A DNA stretch of 64,000 bases, taken from positions 1 to 64,000 of the forward strand of contig JAPLJV010000023.1 in the NCBI GenBank assembly GCA_026388415.1, read 5' to 3'. The notes beneath the pieces were generated by a model. That model did not search any database and was not told where the DNA came from. It saw only the letters and a program-made list of their open reading frames with translations. Origin of the DNA: Deltaproteobacteria bacterium (GTDB taxonomy: Bacteria; Desulfobacterota; Syntrophia; Syntrophales; JACQWR01). The translations under genes and the position numbers were made by a program. This document shows positions 16,840 through 25,428 of the stretch, in pieces; within the stretch, counting starts at the first letter, position 1; the number at the start of each line of letters is the position of its first letter.

Positions 16840-19092
16840 ATGAGAGTGACTGAAGAGCTGAACAATATATTGCTGGCCGCCTATGCGGAGGCCCAGTCCC
16901 GGGAGCATGAGTATCTGACGCCGGAGCACATCCTCTTTGCCTCGCTGTTTTTCGAGGAAGCCAAAGAGATTCTCCGTCGGTGCGGCGGCAACATAGATGA
17001 TCTGAAAAAGAAAATTGAGGCTTTTTTCCAGAGCAAGATACCGCCCAGAGTCGCCAAGCAGGAACCCGTCCATAGCCTGAGTTTTCAGAATGTGATGAAC
17101 CGGGCAGTTTATCATACGATGTCGGCGCAAAAGGCGGAGCTGGATATTGGGGATGTGTTGATTGCCATTTTTGACGAAAAGGATTCCCACGCCTCGTTTA
17201 TTTTGCAGGGTGAAGGCTTAACGAGGCTGAATCTGCTGAATTATATTTCTCATGGCACTTCGGTCATTCCCGAGGAAAGGCCACCGGACCAGAACGTCGA
17301 GGAAGGCGAAAAAAAAGCTGTTGCCAAAGAAAGCAAGGCATTGGCCTTGTTTACCACCGAATTGGTGGCCAAGGCCCTGGCCGGGGAATTGGAACCGCTG
17401 ATCGGGCGCGAGGATATTCTGGAACGGACGGTGCAGGTGCTCTGTCGCCGTTTCAAGAATAATCCCGTTCATGTCGGCGCGGCCGGGGTGGGCAAAACCG
17501 CCATTACCGAGGGTCTGGCTCAGCTTATCGCCCGGGACAAAGTACCCAAACCCTTGAAAGGCGCCTCGATTTATTCTCTCGACATGGGGGCCATAGTCTC
17601 GGGAACCCGTTACCGCGGAGATTTTGAAGAACGGATGACGCAGGTCGTCACCGAGCTGGAAAAGAAGAAAAATGTGATCCTTTTCATTGACGAGATCCAT
17701 ACGCTTGTCGGGGCCGGCGCCGTTTCGGGCGGTTCGCTGGATGCAAGCAACATTCTCAAGCCGGCGTTGACGTCCGGCCATATCCGCTGTATTGGTTCGA
17801 CCACCCATGACGAATACAGAAAGGCCTTCGAAAAAGACCGGGCCCTCTCCCGCCGCTTCCAGCCGATTGAGATCCCCGAACCAACCGTTGCCGAGACCGT
17901 GCAAATCCTGCAAGGCTTGCGGGAGAAATACGAGAGCTTTCATAGCGTAGTATATAGTGATGATGCCCTGCGCGCGGCCGCAGAACTGGCGGCGAAGCAC
18001 ATCAACGACCGCTACTTGCCCGATAAGGCCATTGATGTGATGGATGAGGCCGGGGCAAGGATGGCAATTGCCCGGGACGAAAATCCGGAGACGCCGACCA
18101 TTACGCCGGGCGAGATAGAATATGTGGTCGCCAAAATGGCCAGAATTCCCGAGAAATCCGTATCTTCATCCGAGGCCATCCGCTTGCAGGATCTGGAAAT
18201 CACGCTGCAAGGATGGATTTTCGGTCAAAACGAAGCCATCCAGGCCGTCGTGCAGGCCATCCGCCGGGCACGGGCCGGATTCCGTGACGCCAACAAACCC
18301 GTGGCCTCACTGCTCTTTGCCGGACCGACGGGTGTCGGCAAGACGGAGCTCGCGCGGCAGTTGTCCCAGACGATGGGTATTCCGCTGCACCGCTATGACA
18401 TGTCCGAATATCAGGAGAAGCATACCGTATCGAGGCTCGTGGGCGCCCCGCCGGGCTATGTTGGCTACGAGGAAGGCGGCCTGCTGACCGAGACCATCCG
18501 CAAGACGCCGCACTGCGTGCTCCTGCTCGACGAGATTGAGAAGGCCCATCCCGATATCTTTAATACGCTGCTGCAGGTGATGGATTACGCGACGTTGACG
18601 GATAATACGGGCCGCCAGGCCGATTTCCGGAACGTCATCATCATTATGACCTCCAATGCCGGGGCCCGCGACGTGGGCAAGTCGAAAATTGGCTTCGGGG
18701 AAAGACGGGTAACCTTCGGGGCCATTGACGAAGCGTTGAAAAAAATCTTTACTCCCGAATTCCGCAATCGCCTGGATGGCATGGTTATCTTCAATGATTT
18801 GGACCAGCAGGTCATCGTTGACATCGTGAAAAAGCAGATTCGGGAATTTCATCTGCAATTAGAAGAAAAAAATATCCTCCTTACCGTTCAGGACGAGGTG
18901 TATGGCTGGGTTGCGGAACATGGTTATTCCCGTGAATTCGGCGCCCGGGAGATCAGCCGCCTGATCCAGGACAAGATTAAAAACTTTTTTGTGGATGAAG
19001 TCCTGTTCGGCCGTCTCGTGAAAGGCGGACGGGTCAGCGTAGCCGTGGAAAATGACGCCTTGATTCTGGCCGTGCTGGAGAGCGCTGAGTAA
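16840..19092 (+). CDS. clpA: ATP-dependent Clp protease ATP-binding subunit ClpA
   Basis: 750 residues, the normal ClpA length. The N-terminal domain (1-145) has the double Clp-N repeat that binds ClpS. Two AAA+ modules follow: the first with Walker A GAAGVGKTAI and Walker B VILFIDEIHTLVGAGA, the second with Walker A GPTGVGKTELARQL and Walker B VLLLDEIEKAHPD. The first Walker A reads GAAGVGKT where GEPGVGKT or GEAGVGKT is usual; the essential residues remain. There is no ClpB-type middle coiled coil. It unfolds substrates and feeds them into ClpP, which is not in the window. Confidence 0.96.
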   Translation: MRVTEELNNILLAAYAEAQSREHEYLTPEHILFASLFFEEAKEILRRCGGNIDDLKKKIEAFFQSKIPPRVAKQEPVHSLSFQNVMNRAVYHTMSAQKAELDIGDVLIAIFDEKDSHASFILQGEGLTRLNLLNYISHGTSVIPEERPPDQNVEEGEKKAVAKESKALALFTTELVAKALAGELEPLIGREDILERTVQVLCRRFKNNPVHVGAAGVGKTAITEGLAQLIARDKVPKPLKGASIYSLDMGAIVSGTRYRGDFEERMTQVVTELEKKKNVILFIDEIHTLVGAGAVSGGSLDASNILKPALTSGHIRCIGSTTHDEYRKAFEKDRALSRRFQPIEIPEPTVAETVQILQGLREKYESFHSVVYSDDALRAAAELAAKHINDRYLPDKAIDVMDEAGARMAIARDENPETPTITPGEIEYVVAKMARIPEKSVSSSEAIRLQDLEITLQGWIFGQNEAIQAVVQAIRRARAGFRDANKPVASLLFAGPTGVGKTELARQLSQTMGIPLHRYDMSEYQEKHTVSRLVGAPPGYVGYEEGGLLTETIRKTPHCVLLLDEIEKAHPDIFNTLLQVMDYATLTDNTGRQADFRNVIIIMTSNAGARDVGKSKIGFGERRVTFGAIDEALKKIFTPEFRNRLDGMVIFNDLDQQVIVDIVKKQIREFHLQLEEKNILLTVQDEVYGWVAEHGYSREFGAREISRLIQDKIKNFFVDEVLFGRLVKGGRVSVAVENDALILAVLESAE

Positions 19093-19776
19093 ATGCCCGT
19101 CTTTCAGTTGAATGAGGCACTGATCTTTCCGCCCGTGGAACTGAGCGAAGCCAATGGATTATTAGCCATAGGCGGCGATCTGGCGCCGGAGCGGCTGATC
19201 ATGGCCTACACCAACGGCATTTTCCCCTGGTTCGGGGAAGATGAGCCCATCCTCTGGTGGTCTCCCGATCCCCGCCTGGTCCTTTTTCCCGCCAAACTGC
19301 ATGTTTCCCGCAGTATGAGGCAGACGTTACATCAGGGAAGATTTTCGATTACCTACGACCGCTGCTTCCGGGAAATAATCACGGCCTGCCGAGTCTCGCG
19401 GCGTGAAGAGGGAGAGACATGGATTACCGAGGCCATGGTGGACGCCTACTGCCGCCTGTACGATCAGGGCATCGCCCATTCCGTCGAGGCCTGGTATAAT
19501 GGCGAGCTGGCCGGCGGTCTCTATGGTGTAGCGCTGGGGGCCTGCTTTTTCGGCGAATCAATGTTCACGAAGATCAGTAACGCCTCCAAAGCTGCTTTGA
19601 TTACGCTGACCCGTGCTTTACAGGCACGGGGCTTCCGGCTCATTGACTGCCAGGTTGATTCTCCCCATCTGCAAAGCCTGGGTGCCGAACTGCTGCCGAG
19701 AAAAATCTTTTTAAACCTCATGACCGCGGCCCTGCAACAGCCAGCGAACCCCGGCCGATGGATAGACTGGTCATAA
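19093..19776 (+). CDS. aat: Leucyl/phenylalanyl-tRNA--protein transferase
   Basis: 227 residues. Diagnostic segments are GLLAIGGDLAPERLIMAYTNGIFPWF, PILWWSPDPRLVLFP and FFGESMFTKISNASKAALI. The enzyme adds Leu or Phe from aminoacyl-tRNA to proteins beginning with Lys or Arg, making the degron that ClpS recognises. Its start follows the clpA stop with no gap, completing an N-end-rule operon. The last 76 codons are repeated, about 94% identical, at 35569-35808 on the same strand, which makes the end of this gene the left border of the accessory region. Confidence 0.95.
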   Translation: MPVFQLNEALIFPPVELSEANGLLAIGGDLAPERLIMAYTNGIFPWFGEDEPILWWSPDPRLVLFPAKLHVSRSMRQTLHQGRFSITYDRCFREIITACRVSRREEGETWITEAMVDAYCRLYDQGIAHSVEAWYNGELAGGLYGVALGACFFGESMFTKISNASKAALITLTRALQARGFRLIDCQVDSPHLQSLGAELLPRKIFLNLMTAALQQPANPGRWIDWS

Positions 19777-19866
19777 ATCCGGAAACGAACCTGTTGACTT
19801 ATGCTTCCGCTTAATCGTATAATTCATAATAAAATCAAGTTAATAAAATATTTAACGGAGATAACC

Positions 19867-20217
19867 ATGAAGATCACAAGAATTGAGGACACTGAAAAAA
19901 CAAGGATGGTGATGGAGGGAGCAAAAGATGTGTTGAAGCAGGTGCCTATATCGAAAGCCGACGGCACGCCGAATGTTTCTCTGCGTGTCTTTACGATCAT
20001 GCCGGGAGGATATACCCCGTATCATATCCATCCATTTGAACATTTGAACTATATCATGGACGGTGAGGGGGCTGTTATAGTTGAAAGCGGTGAAGAGCGG
20101 CCTGTCAAGAAGGGGGACTTTGTATTGGTACTGCCGGATGAAAAACATCAGTATAAAAACACATCGGCGCAGGAGCCGATGGTTATGATCTGTGGAGTGC
20201 CCAAGGGCTATGAATGA
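19867..20217 (+). CDS. Small cupin-domain protein
   Basis: 116 residues from the ATG at 19867, where acggagataacc gives a ribosome site; an ATG at 19801 would add an unlikely 22-residue leader. It is a single cupin barrel: PGGYTPYHIHPFEHLNYIMDG gives the two histidines and the glutamate of motif 1, and KKGDFVLVLPDEKHQYKNTS gives the histidine of motif 2. Such proteins bind a metal and act as small oxygenases, isomerases or sensors. No neighbour indicates a pathway. It may be the first gene of the accessory island or part of the backbone. Confidence 0.8.
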   Translation: MKITRIEDTEKTRMVMEGAKDVLKQVPISKADGTPNVSLRVFTIMPGGYTPYHIHPFEHLNYIMDGEGAVIVESGEERPVKKGDFVLVLPDEKHQYKNTSAQEPMVMICGVPKGYE

Positions 20218-20386
20218 CAGACCCTCGTGATGGATAGGTCTGCTCGGAATCGCCACCGTCTTCTCCGACATGGACGCCAGATTGCCGCGACCGATATTCT
20301 TTCTCCTTGATATCCCCTCAATATTTCTGTATCTTCTTCCACAAGCACCATTCAGGAATCGTTAGTGTTTAACCCCAGGTGGTCAT

Positions 20387-23134
20387 GTGAAACCGGAAGA
20401 GAAGGCGCGGCAAAAGATCGATCATCTGCTTGGAGAGGCAGGATGGGAGGTTCAGGATCGGAACGAACTCAACCTTGATGCCGGTGCTGGCGTCGCCGTG
20501 CGGGAGTATCAGACGGAGGTCGGACCGGCCGATTACATCCTCTTTGTGGACCGGAAACCGATCGGCGTCATCGAAGCCAAGAAAGAGGAAGAGGGCGTCC
20601 GCCTGACCGTAGTGGAAGAACAATCCGCCGAATATGCCGCGAGCCGGCTGAAATACCTGAACAATTCTCCTCTTCCCTTCGTGTATGAAAGCACGGGCGC
20701 CCTGACCCGCTTTACGGATTATCGCGATCCGAAACCAAGATCGCGCCCGGTCTTCCGATTTCATCGGCCCGAGACGTTCCGGGAAGGCCTGAAAAAGCCT
20801 AAGTCCCTGCGAGAGCGGCTTCTTTCCCTGCCCGCCCTGCCCACGCAAGGTCTGCGCGACTGCCAGATCAAGGCCACGACCAATCTCGAAGCCTCCTTCA
20901 AGGCCAACCAGCCCCGCGCCCTCATCCAGATGGCCACGGGTTCGGGCAAGACCTTTGCCGCCATCACCGCCATCTACCGCCTCCTGAAATTTGCCGACGC
21001 CAAGCGGATTCTGTTTCTCGTGGACACCCGCAACCTGGGCGAGCAGGCGGAACAGGGATTCATGGCCTACCTGCCCAATGACGACAACCGCAAATTCACG
21101 GAACTCTACAACGTCCAGCGCCTGAAATCGAGTTATGTCGCCACGGACAGCCAGGTCTGCATCAGCACGATCCAGCGCCTCTATTCCATCCTGAAAGGCG
21201 AAGAGCTGGACGATACGGCCGAAGAAACCAATCCCGGCGAGGTGAACTGGGGCAAGCGCGAACCCCTGCCTGTGGTGTACAACGCCAAACTCCCAATCGA
21301 GTTTTTCGATTTCATCGTGATCGATGAATGCCACCGCAGCATTTACAACCTCTGGAAGCAGGTTTTGGAATATTTCGATGCCTTTCTCATCGGGCTCACG
21401 GCCACGCCGGATCAGCGGACCTTCGGCTTTTTCAACCAGAATATCGTGAGCGAATATACCCATGAAGAGGCCGTGGCCGATGGGGTCAATGTGGGCTACA
21501 ATGTCTATCTGATCGAAACCACAATTTCGAAAAAGGGCTCTGTCGTCTGGAAGGGCGAATACGTCGATGTCCGGGAAAAACTCTCCCGCAAGAAGCGCTG
21601 GCAGCAGTTGGATGAAGACGTGGCCTATTCCGCCAAAAGTCTGGACGATGACGTGGTGAACCCCAATCAGATCCGCGCCATTATCCGCACGTTTAAAGAG
21701 CATTGGCCGCAGATCTTCCCGCAGAGAAAAGAAGTGCCGAAAACGCTCATTTTTGCCAAGACCGACAGCCATGCCGACGACATCATCCAGATCGTCCGGG
21801 AGGAATTCGCGGAAGGCAACGCCTTCTGTAAAAAGGTGACCTATCTGGCCGAGGAAGACCCGAAGTCGGTCCTGGCCCAGTTCCGCAATGACTACCATCC
21901 GCGCATTGCCGTTACCGTCGATATGATCGCCACGGGCACGGACGTAAAGCCCCTGGAATGCCTCATCTTTATGCGCGATGTGAAAAGCCGCAACTATTTC
22001 GAGCAGATGAAGGGTCGGGGCACCCGGACGATCAACCTGGACGACCTGCGCAAGGTCACGCCCTCGGCCCAATATACAAAAGATCATTTCATCATCATCG
22101 ATGCCGTGGGCGTCACGAAATCCCTGAAGACGGACAGCCGCCCCCTGGAACGCAAACCCACCGTCTCCCTCAAAGATCTGCTGGCCGCCGTGGCCGTGGG
22201 CGCCCACGATGAAGACCTCTTCACCACCCTGGCCGGCCGCCTGGGCCGCCTGGCAAAGATCATCACGGCGAAGGAAGCGGGACAGTTCCAGGCCAAAGCG
22301 CAAGGAAGCTCGATTGGCGAAGTCGTCAAAAAACTCCTCCATGCCTACGATCCCGACCAGATTGAAGCGACCGCCCGGAAGCAATTCAACCTGACGGCCG
22401 ATGATACGCCCACCCCGGCGCAACTGGGCGATGCCCAGGAAAAACTGATCACCCAGGCAGCACGCCCCTTTACGGGCGAACTGAATACGTTCATCGAAAA
22501 TGTCCGCAAGCTTCACGAACAGATTATCGACATCATCAATCCCGATACCGTCGAGTTTGCCGGGTGGGATGGGCAGGCCAAGGACCAGGCGGCGGAACTC
22601 GTGCAGAATTTCAAGACCTACCTGGAGACCAACAAGGATGAAATCACGGCCCTCCAGATCTTTTACAACCAGCCCTACCGGCGCAAGGAACTGACCTACG
22701 CCATGATCAAGGAACTCCTGGAACGCCTGAAACTTGATAAACCGGCCCTGGCGCCTCTGCGCATCTGGAAGGCCTATGAGCGATTGGAGGCGGTCACGGG
22801 CACGAACCCGGTCAACGAACTGGTGGCTCTGGTCTCCCTCATCCGCCGGATCACGGGTATTGACGCGGCCCTGACGCCTTACGACAAGACCGTGGACAGG
22901 AATTTTCAGGCCTGGGTCTTCCAGAAACAGGCCGGGCCGCTCAAGTTCACCAATGAACAGATGGCCTGGCTGCGCATGATGAAAGAGCATATCGCCACGT
23001 CGATCCATATCGGCAAAGACGATCTGGACTTCGCGCCCTTTGACGCCCAGGGTGGCCTAGGGAAAATGTGGCAGCTATTCGGTGATAAGACCGAAGAAAT
23101 GATTGACGAGATCAACGAGGCATTGGCGGCGTAG
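20387..23134 (+). CDS. hsdR: Type I restriction endonuclease subunit R
   Basis: 915 residues, GTG start. The nuclease domain shows the PD-(D/E)xK residues in GPADYILFVDRKPIGVIEAKKE (Asp49, Glu63, Lys65). The translocase has Walker A TGSGKT at 184-189 and a DECH box in IVIDECHRSIYNLW. A C-terminal helical domain follows, as in EcoEI-type enzymes. The complex cuts foreign DNA at random after translocating from an unmethylated site; HsdS and HsdM downstream supply recognition and modification. An antisense frame of 879 codons (20369-23008) mirrors this gene and is a shadow. The GC-rich codon usage resembles the chromosome more than the methyltransferase pair further along. Confidence 0.95.
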   Translation: MKPEEKARQKIDHLLGEAGWEVQDRNELNLDAGAGVAVREYQTEVGPADYILFVDRKPIGVIEAKKEEEGVRLTVVEEQSAEYAASRLKYLNNSPLPFVYESTGALTRFTDYRDPKPRSRPVFRFHRPETFREGLKKPKSLRERLLSLPALPTQGLRDCQIKATTNLEASFKANQPRALIQMATGSGKTFAAITAIYRLLKFADAKRILFLVDTRNLGEQAEQGFMAYLPNDDNRKFTELYNVQRLKSSYVATDSQVCISTIQRLYSILKGEELDDTAEETNPGEVNWGKREPLPVVYNAKLPIEFFDFIVIDECHRSIYNLWKQVLEYFDAFLIGLTATPDQRTFGFFNQNIVSEYTHEEAVADGVNVGYNVYLIETTISKKGSVVWKGEYVDVREKLSRKKRWQQLDEDVAYSAKSLDDDVVNPNQIRAIIRTFKEHWPQIFPQRKEVPKTLIFAKTDSHADDIIQIVREEFAEGNAFCKKVTYLAEEDPKSVLAQFRNDYHPRIAVTVDMIATGTDVKPLECLIFMRDVKSRNYFEQMKGRGTRTINLDDLRKVTPSAQYTKDHFIIIDAVGVTKSLKTDSRPLERKPTVSLKDLLAAVAVGAHDEDLFTTLAGRLGRLAKIITAKEAGQFQAKAQGSSIGEVVKKLLHAYDPDQIEATARKQFNLTADDTPTPAQLGDAQEKLITQAARPFTGELNTFIENVRKLHEQIIDIINPDTVEFAGWDGQAKDQAAELVQNFKTYLETNKDEITALQIFYNQPYRRKELTYAMIKELLERLKLDKPALAPLRIWKAYERLEAVTGTNPVNELVALVSLIRRITGIDAALTPYDKTVDRNFQAWVFQKQAGPLKFTNEQMAWLRMMKEHIATSIHIGKDDLDFAPFDAQGGLGKMWQLFGDKTEEMIDEINEALAA

Positions 23135-23144
23135 GACCGCCCTC

Positions 23145-23175
23145 GTCGTCATTCCCGCGCAGGCGGGAATCCAGG
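23145..23175. repeat. REP-like hairpin between hsdR and hsdS
   Basis: attcccgcgcaggcgggaat is a perfect stem-loop preceded by cgtc and followed by ccagg, the short form of the dispersed family. It lies in the 58-base gap of a gene pair that is probably cotranscribed. Confidence 0.75.
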
Positions 23176-23192
23176 AATTTTAAAGGGGTAAG

Positions 23193-24470
23193 ATGGAAGA
23201 ACGCTGCATAAGCATTGATGATCTTCCCGTAGGCTGGGAACAAATTCATCTTAAAGATGTTTGTGAAATCATTTTAGGACAATCGCCTCCCTCTGAAACC
23301 TATAATACTGTTGGAAATGGGTTACCTTTTTTTCAGGGTAAAGCGGAGTTTACAGAGCTTCATCCTGTAGCCGAAAAATGGTGCAGCGTCCCCGGTAAAA
23401 TTGCGGAACAAAATGATATTTTGCTTTCAGTGCGTGCGCCTGTTGGCAATACAAATATTGCCGACAGAAAATGCTGTATCGGAAGAGGTTTGGCGGCACT
23501 GCGTTTTCATAATTACAAGTTTTTGTTTTATTATTTGCAGAGCATTGAAAAAGAACTGGACAAAAAAGGAACGGGTACTACTTTCAAAGCAATATCAGGT
23601 GACATTGTAAGAAATGTTGATTTGCCCCTCCCTCCCCTCCTTGAACAAAACCGCATCGTCGCCAAGGTAGAAGAACTCTTCAGCGAGCTGGACAAAGGCG
23701 TGGAAGCCCTCAAGGCCGTCCAGCAGCAACTCAAGGTTTACCGTCAGGCCGTCCTCAAATGGGCATTCGAAGGTAGTTTTACTGGAGGCCTTGAAAATTG
23801 GGAACATACGACACTTGGTAGTATTTTAAAAATTAGTTCAGGTAATGGATTGACCAAGTCTACAAGAAATGATGATGGTCAATATTTAGTTTATGGTGGT
23901 AATGGGGTGACAGGGAATCATTCCGAATTTATGTTTGCAGAACCTCAATTGATTATTGGACGGGTTGGCGTTCATTGTGGGAATACTCATATAACAAAGC
24001 TCAAAAGCTGGATTACTGATAACGCTTTTGTCGTTTATTTTAATAGCAACAAGATAAATATTCATTTTCTCTTCTATCTCGTTAAGAACTTAAATCTTAA
24101 TCAACTTTCTAGTTCAACAGCTCAACCCGTAATTTCTGGAAGTAAGGTTTATCCAATTAAGTGTAAAATCCCGAGCATAGATATTCAACAAAAGGTAAAT
24201 CAATCCATCGAAACCCGCCTCTCCGTGGCCGACAAGCTCGAAGAAACCATCTCCCAAAGCCTCCAGCAGGCCGAAGCCCTGCGCCATAGCATTTTGAAGA
24301 AGGCCTTTGCAGGCCAGCTGGTCCCGCAAGACCCCAGCGACGAACCGGCGTCAAAGCTCCTGGAGCGCATCAAGACAGAGAAGGCTAGGCAAGCAACGAT
24401 AAAGGGAAGCGTTAGAGGAAGAGGCAAAAAGATGCTGTCATCCCCGAGTGCTTCTGTCGGGGATCCATGA
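23193..24470 (+). CDS. hsdS: Type I restriction specificity subunit S
   Basis: 425 residues: two target-recognition domains (about 10-150 and 205-345) each followed by a long helical spacer. The spacers are LEQNRIVAKVEELFSELDKG onward and DIQQKVNQSIETRLSVADKL onward. The target domains are AT-rich and lysine/asparagine-rich, the spacers GC-rich like hsdR, a mosaic typical of specificity genes that exchange target domains by recombination. It decides which split DNA site the complex reads. The last residues (KKMLSSPSASVGDP) are encoded by a REP-like element that runs past the stop. hsdM is not next but 1.9 kb downstream, behind an abortive-infection pair. Confidence 0.93.
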   Translation: MEERCISIDDLPVGWEQIHLKDVCEIILGQSPPSETYNTVGNGLPFFQGKAEFTELHPVAEKWCSVPGKIAEQNDILLSVRAPVGNTNIADRKCCIGRGLAALRFHNYKFLFYYLQSIEKELDKKGTGTTFKAISGDIVRNVDLPLPPLLEQNRIVAKVEELFSELDKGVEALKAVQQQLKVYRQAVLKWAFEGSFTGGLENWEHTTLGSILKISSGNGLTKSTRNDDGQYLVYGGNGVTGNHSEFMFAEPQLIIGRVGVHCGNTHITKLKSWITDNAFVVYFNSNKINIHFLFYLVKNLNLNQLSSSTAQPVISGSKVYPIKCKIPSIDIQQKVNQSIETRLSVADKLEETISQSLQQAEALRHSILKKAFAGQLVPQDPSDEPASKLLERIKTEKARQATIKGSVRGRGKKMLSSPSASVGDP

Positions 24471-24535
24471 TTTTTTTAGATTCAGATGGATTCCCGCCGC
24501 AGTTTACCCTCGCGCAGGCAGGGGCGGGACATGAC
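24437..24535. repeat. Degenerate REP-like element forming the hsdS 3' end
   Basis: tcatccccgagtgcttctgt and cggggatccatg form one hairpin; a related second part (gatggattcccgcc and gggcgggacatgacag) follows after about 40 bases. The left hairpin is inside the hsdS coding sequence, so the insertion gave the protein its present C-terminus. Confidence 0.5.
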
Positions 24536-24566
24536 AGATTTTGTTCAATAGGATGCGCCAAGGCAT

Positions 24567-24625
24567 GGTGCATTCTATTTCCCATAAATAGCTTGACAAG
24601 GTATAAATAAAAAATACAATGCACC
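24567..24625 (+). promoter_or_regulatory. abiE promoter with flanking inverted-repeat operator
   Basis: TTGACA (24593-24598) and TACAAT (24615-24620) are 16 bases apart. The ATG of abiEi begins seven bases after the -10, where transcription would start, so the message is probably leaderless; no ribosome site is visible. GGTGCATT at 24567-24574 and its exact complement AATGCACC at 24618-24625 bracket the promoter. AbiEi proteins are known to bind inverted repeats in their own promoter, so this is a candidate operator. Confidence 0.7.
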
Positions 24626-24626
24626 C

Positions 24627-25427
24627 ATGAAAACCACTCTCGGAAAACAGGAGACGCAACTGCTCGCGTACCTGCAGATGCGCAAGCGACAGACCGTCAG
24701 GTCGGGAGAGCTGACCGAGCCCCTTCAACTGAGCCGCGATCAGGAACGTAAGCTCTTTAGCCGGCTGGCCCGGGGCGGCCTGATCGCCCGGGTCCGCAAT
24801 GGCTTCTACCTCGTGCCTGCCCAGCTTCCCCTCGGCGGCGCCTGGAGCCCCGACGAGACCCTGGCGCTCAATGCCCTGATGGAGGACCGGCAGGGGCGCT
24901 ACCAGATCTGCGGGCCCAACGCCTTCAACCGGTACGGCTTCGACGAACAGATCCCGACCCGTGTCTACGCTTACAACAACCGGATCTCGGGGGAGCGGAC
25001 CATCGGTGCGGTTAGCCTGACCCTGATCAAGGTGGCTGACGAACGACTGGGCGATACAGAGGAGGTGCGGACTCCTGAAGGCCGTTCCGCCGTCTACAGC
25101 TCCCGCGTCCGGACCCTCGTGGACGCCGTCTACGACTGGGCGCGTTTCAACAGCCTACCCCGTGCCTACGACTGGATTCGCGGGGATCTGGCCGCTTCCC
25201 GTATTTCCGACTCCGTACTGGTCGATGCCACCTTGCGTTACGGAGACAAGGGGACGATCCGGCGGATCGGGCTGCTGCTGGAGCGGCAAGGGGCGGCTAC
25301 GGATCTGCTGCAGAAGCTCGAAGGGGTACTGACACCGTCCACCGGTCTGATCCCGTGGATTCCCGGAAGACCGAAGCGGGGGACGATCAGTCGCCGCTGG
25401 GGCGTCGTTGTAAACGAGGAGGCGTGA
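24627..25427 (+). CDS. abiEi: AbiEi-type antitoxin / autoregulator
   Basis: 266 residues. The N-terminal 75 residues form a winged helix-turn-helix (ETQLLAYLQMRKRQTVRSGE, then LFSRLARGGLIARVRNGFYLV), as in the AbiEi antitoxins of type IV systems. The C-terminal domain binds DNA cooperatively in characterised members. It neutralises the AbiEii nucleotidyltransferase and represses its own operon. The stop (TGA) is one base before the next ATG, so the pair is coupled. The promoter is bracketed by an inverted repeat and the message appears leaderless. The pair interrupts the hsd operon between hsdS and hsdM. Confidence 0.85.
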   Translation: MKTTLGKQETQLLAYLQMRKRQTVRSGELTEPLQLSRDQERKLFSRLARGGLIARVRNGFYLVPAQLPLGGAWSPDETLALNALMEDRQGRYQICGPNAFNRYGFDEQIPTRVYAYNNRISGERTIGAVSLTLIKVADERLGDTEEVRTPEGRSAVYSSRVRTLVDAVYDWARFNSLPRAYDWIRGDLAASRISDSVLVDATLRYGDKGTIRRIGLLLERQGAATDLLQKLEGVLTPSTGLIPWIPGRPKRGTISRRWGVVVNEEA

Positions 25428-25428
25428 G

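Noticed and set aside
20218-20386. Short open frame between the cupin and hsdR genes
   Set aside because: About 45 codons with hydrophobic residues but no start or ribosome site and no known domain.
20369-23008. 879-codon minus-strand open frame opposite hsdR
   Set aside because: It mirrors a well-supported gene in the complementary codon frame, as GC-rich genes often do, and has no recognisable domain.
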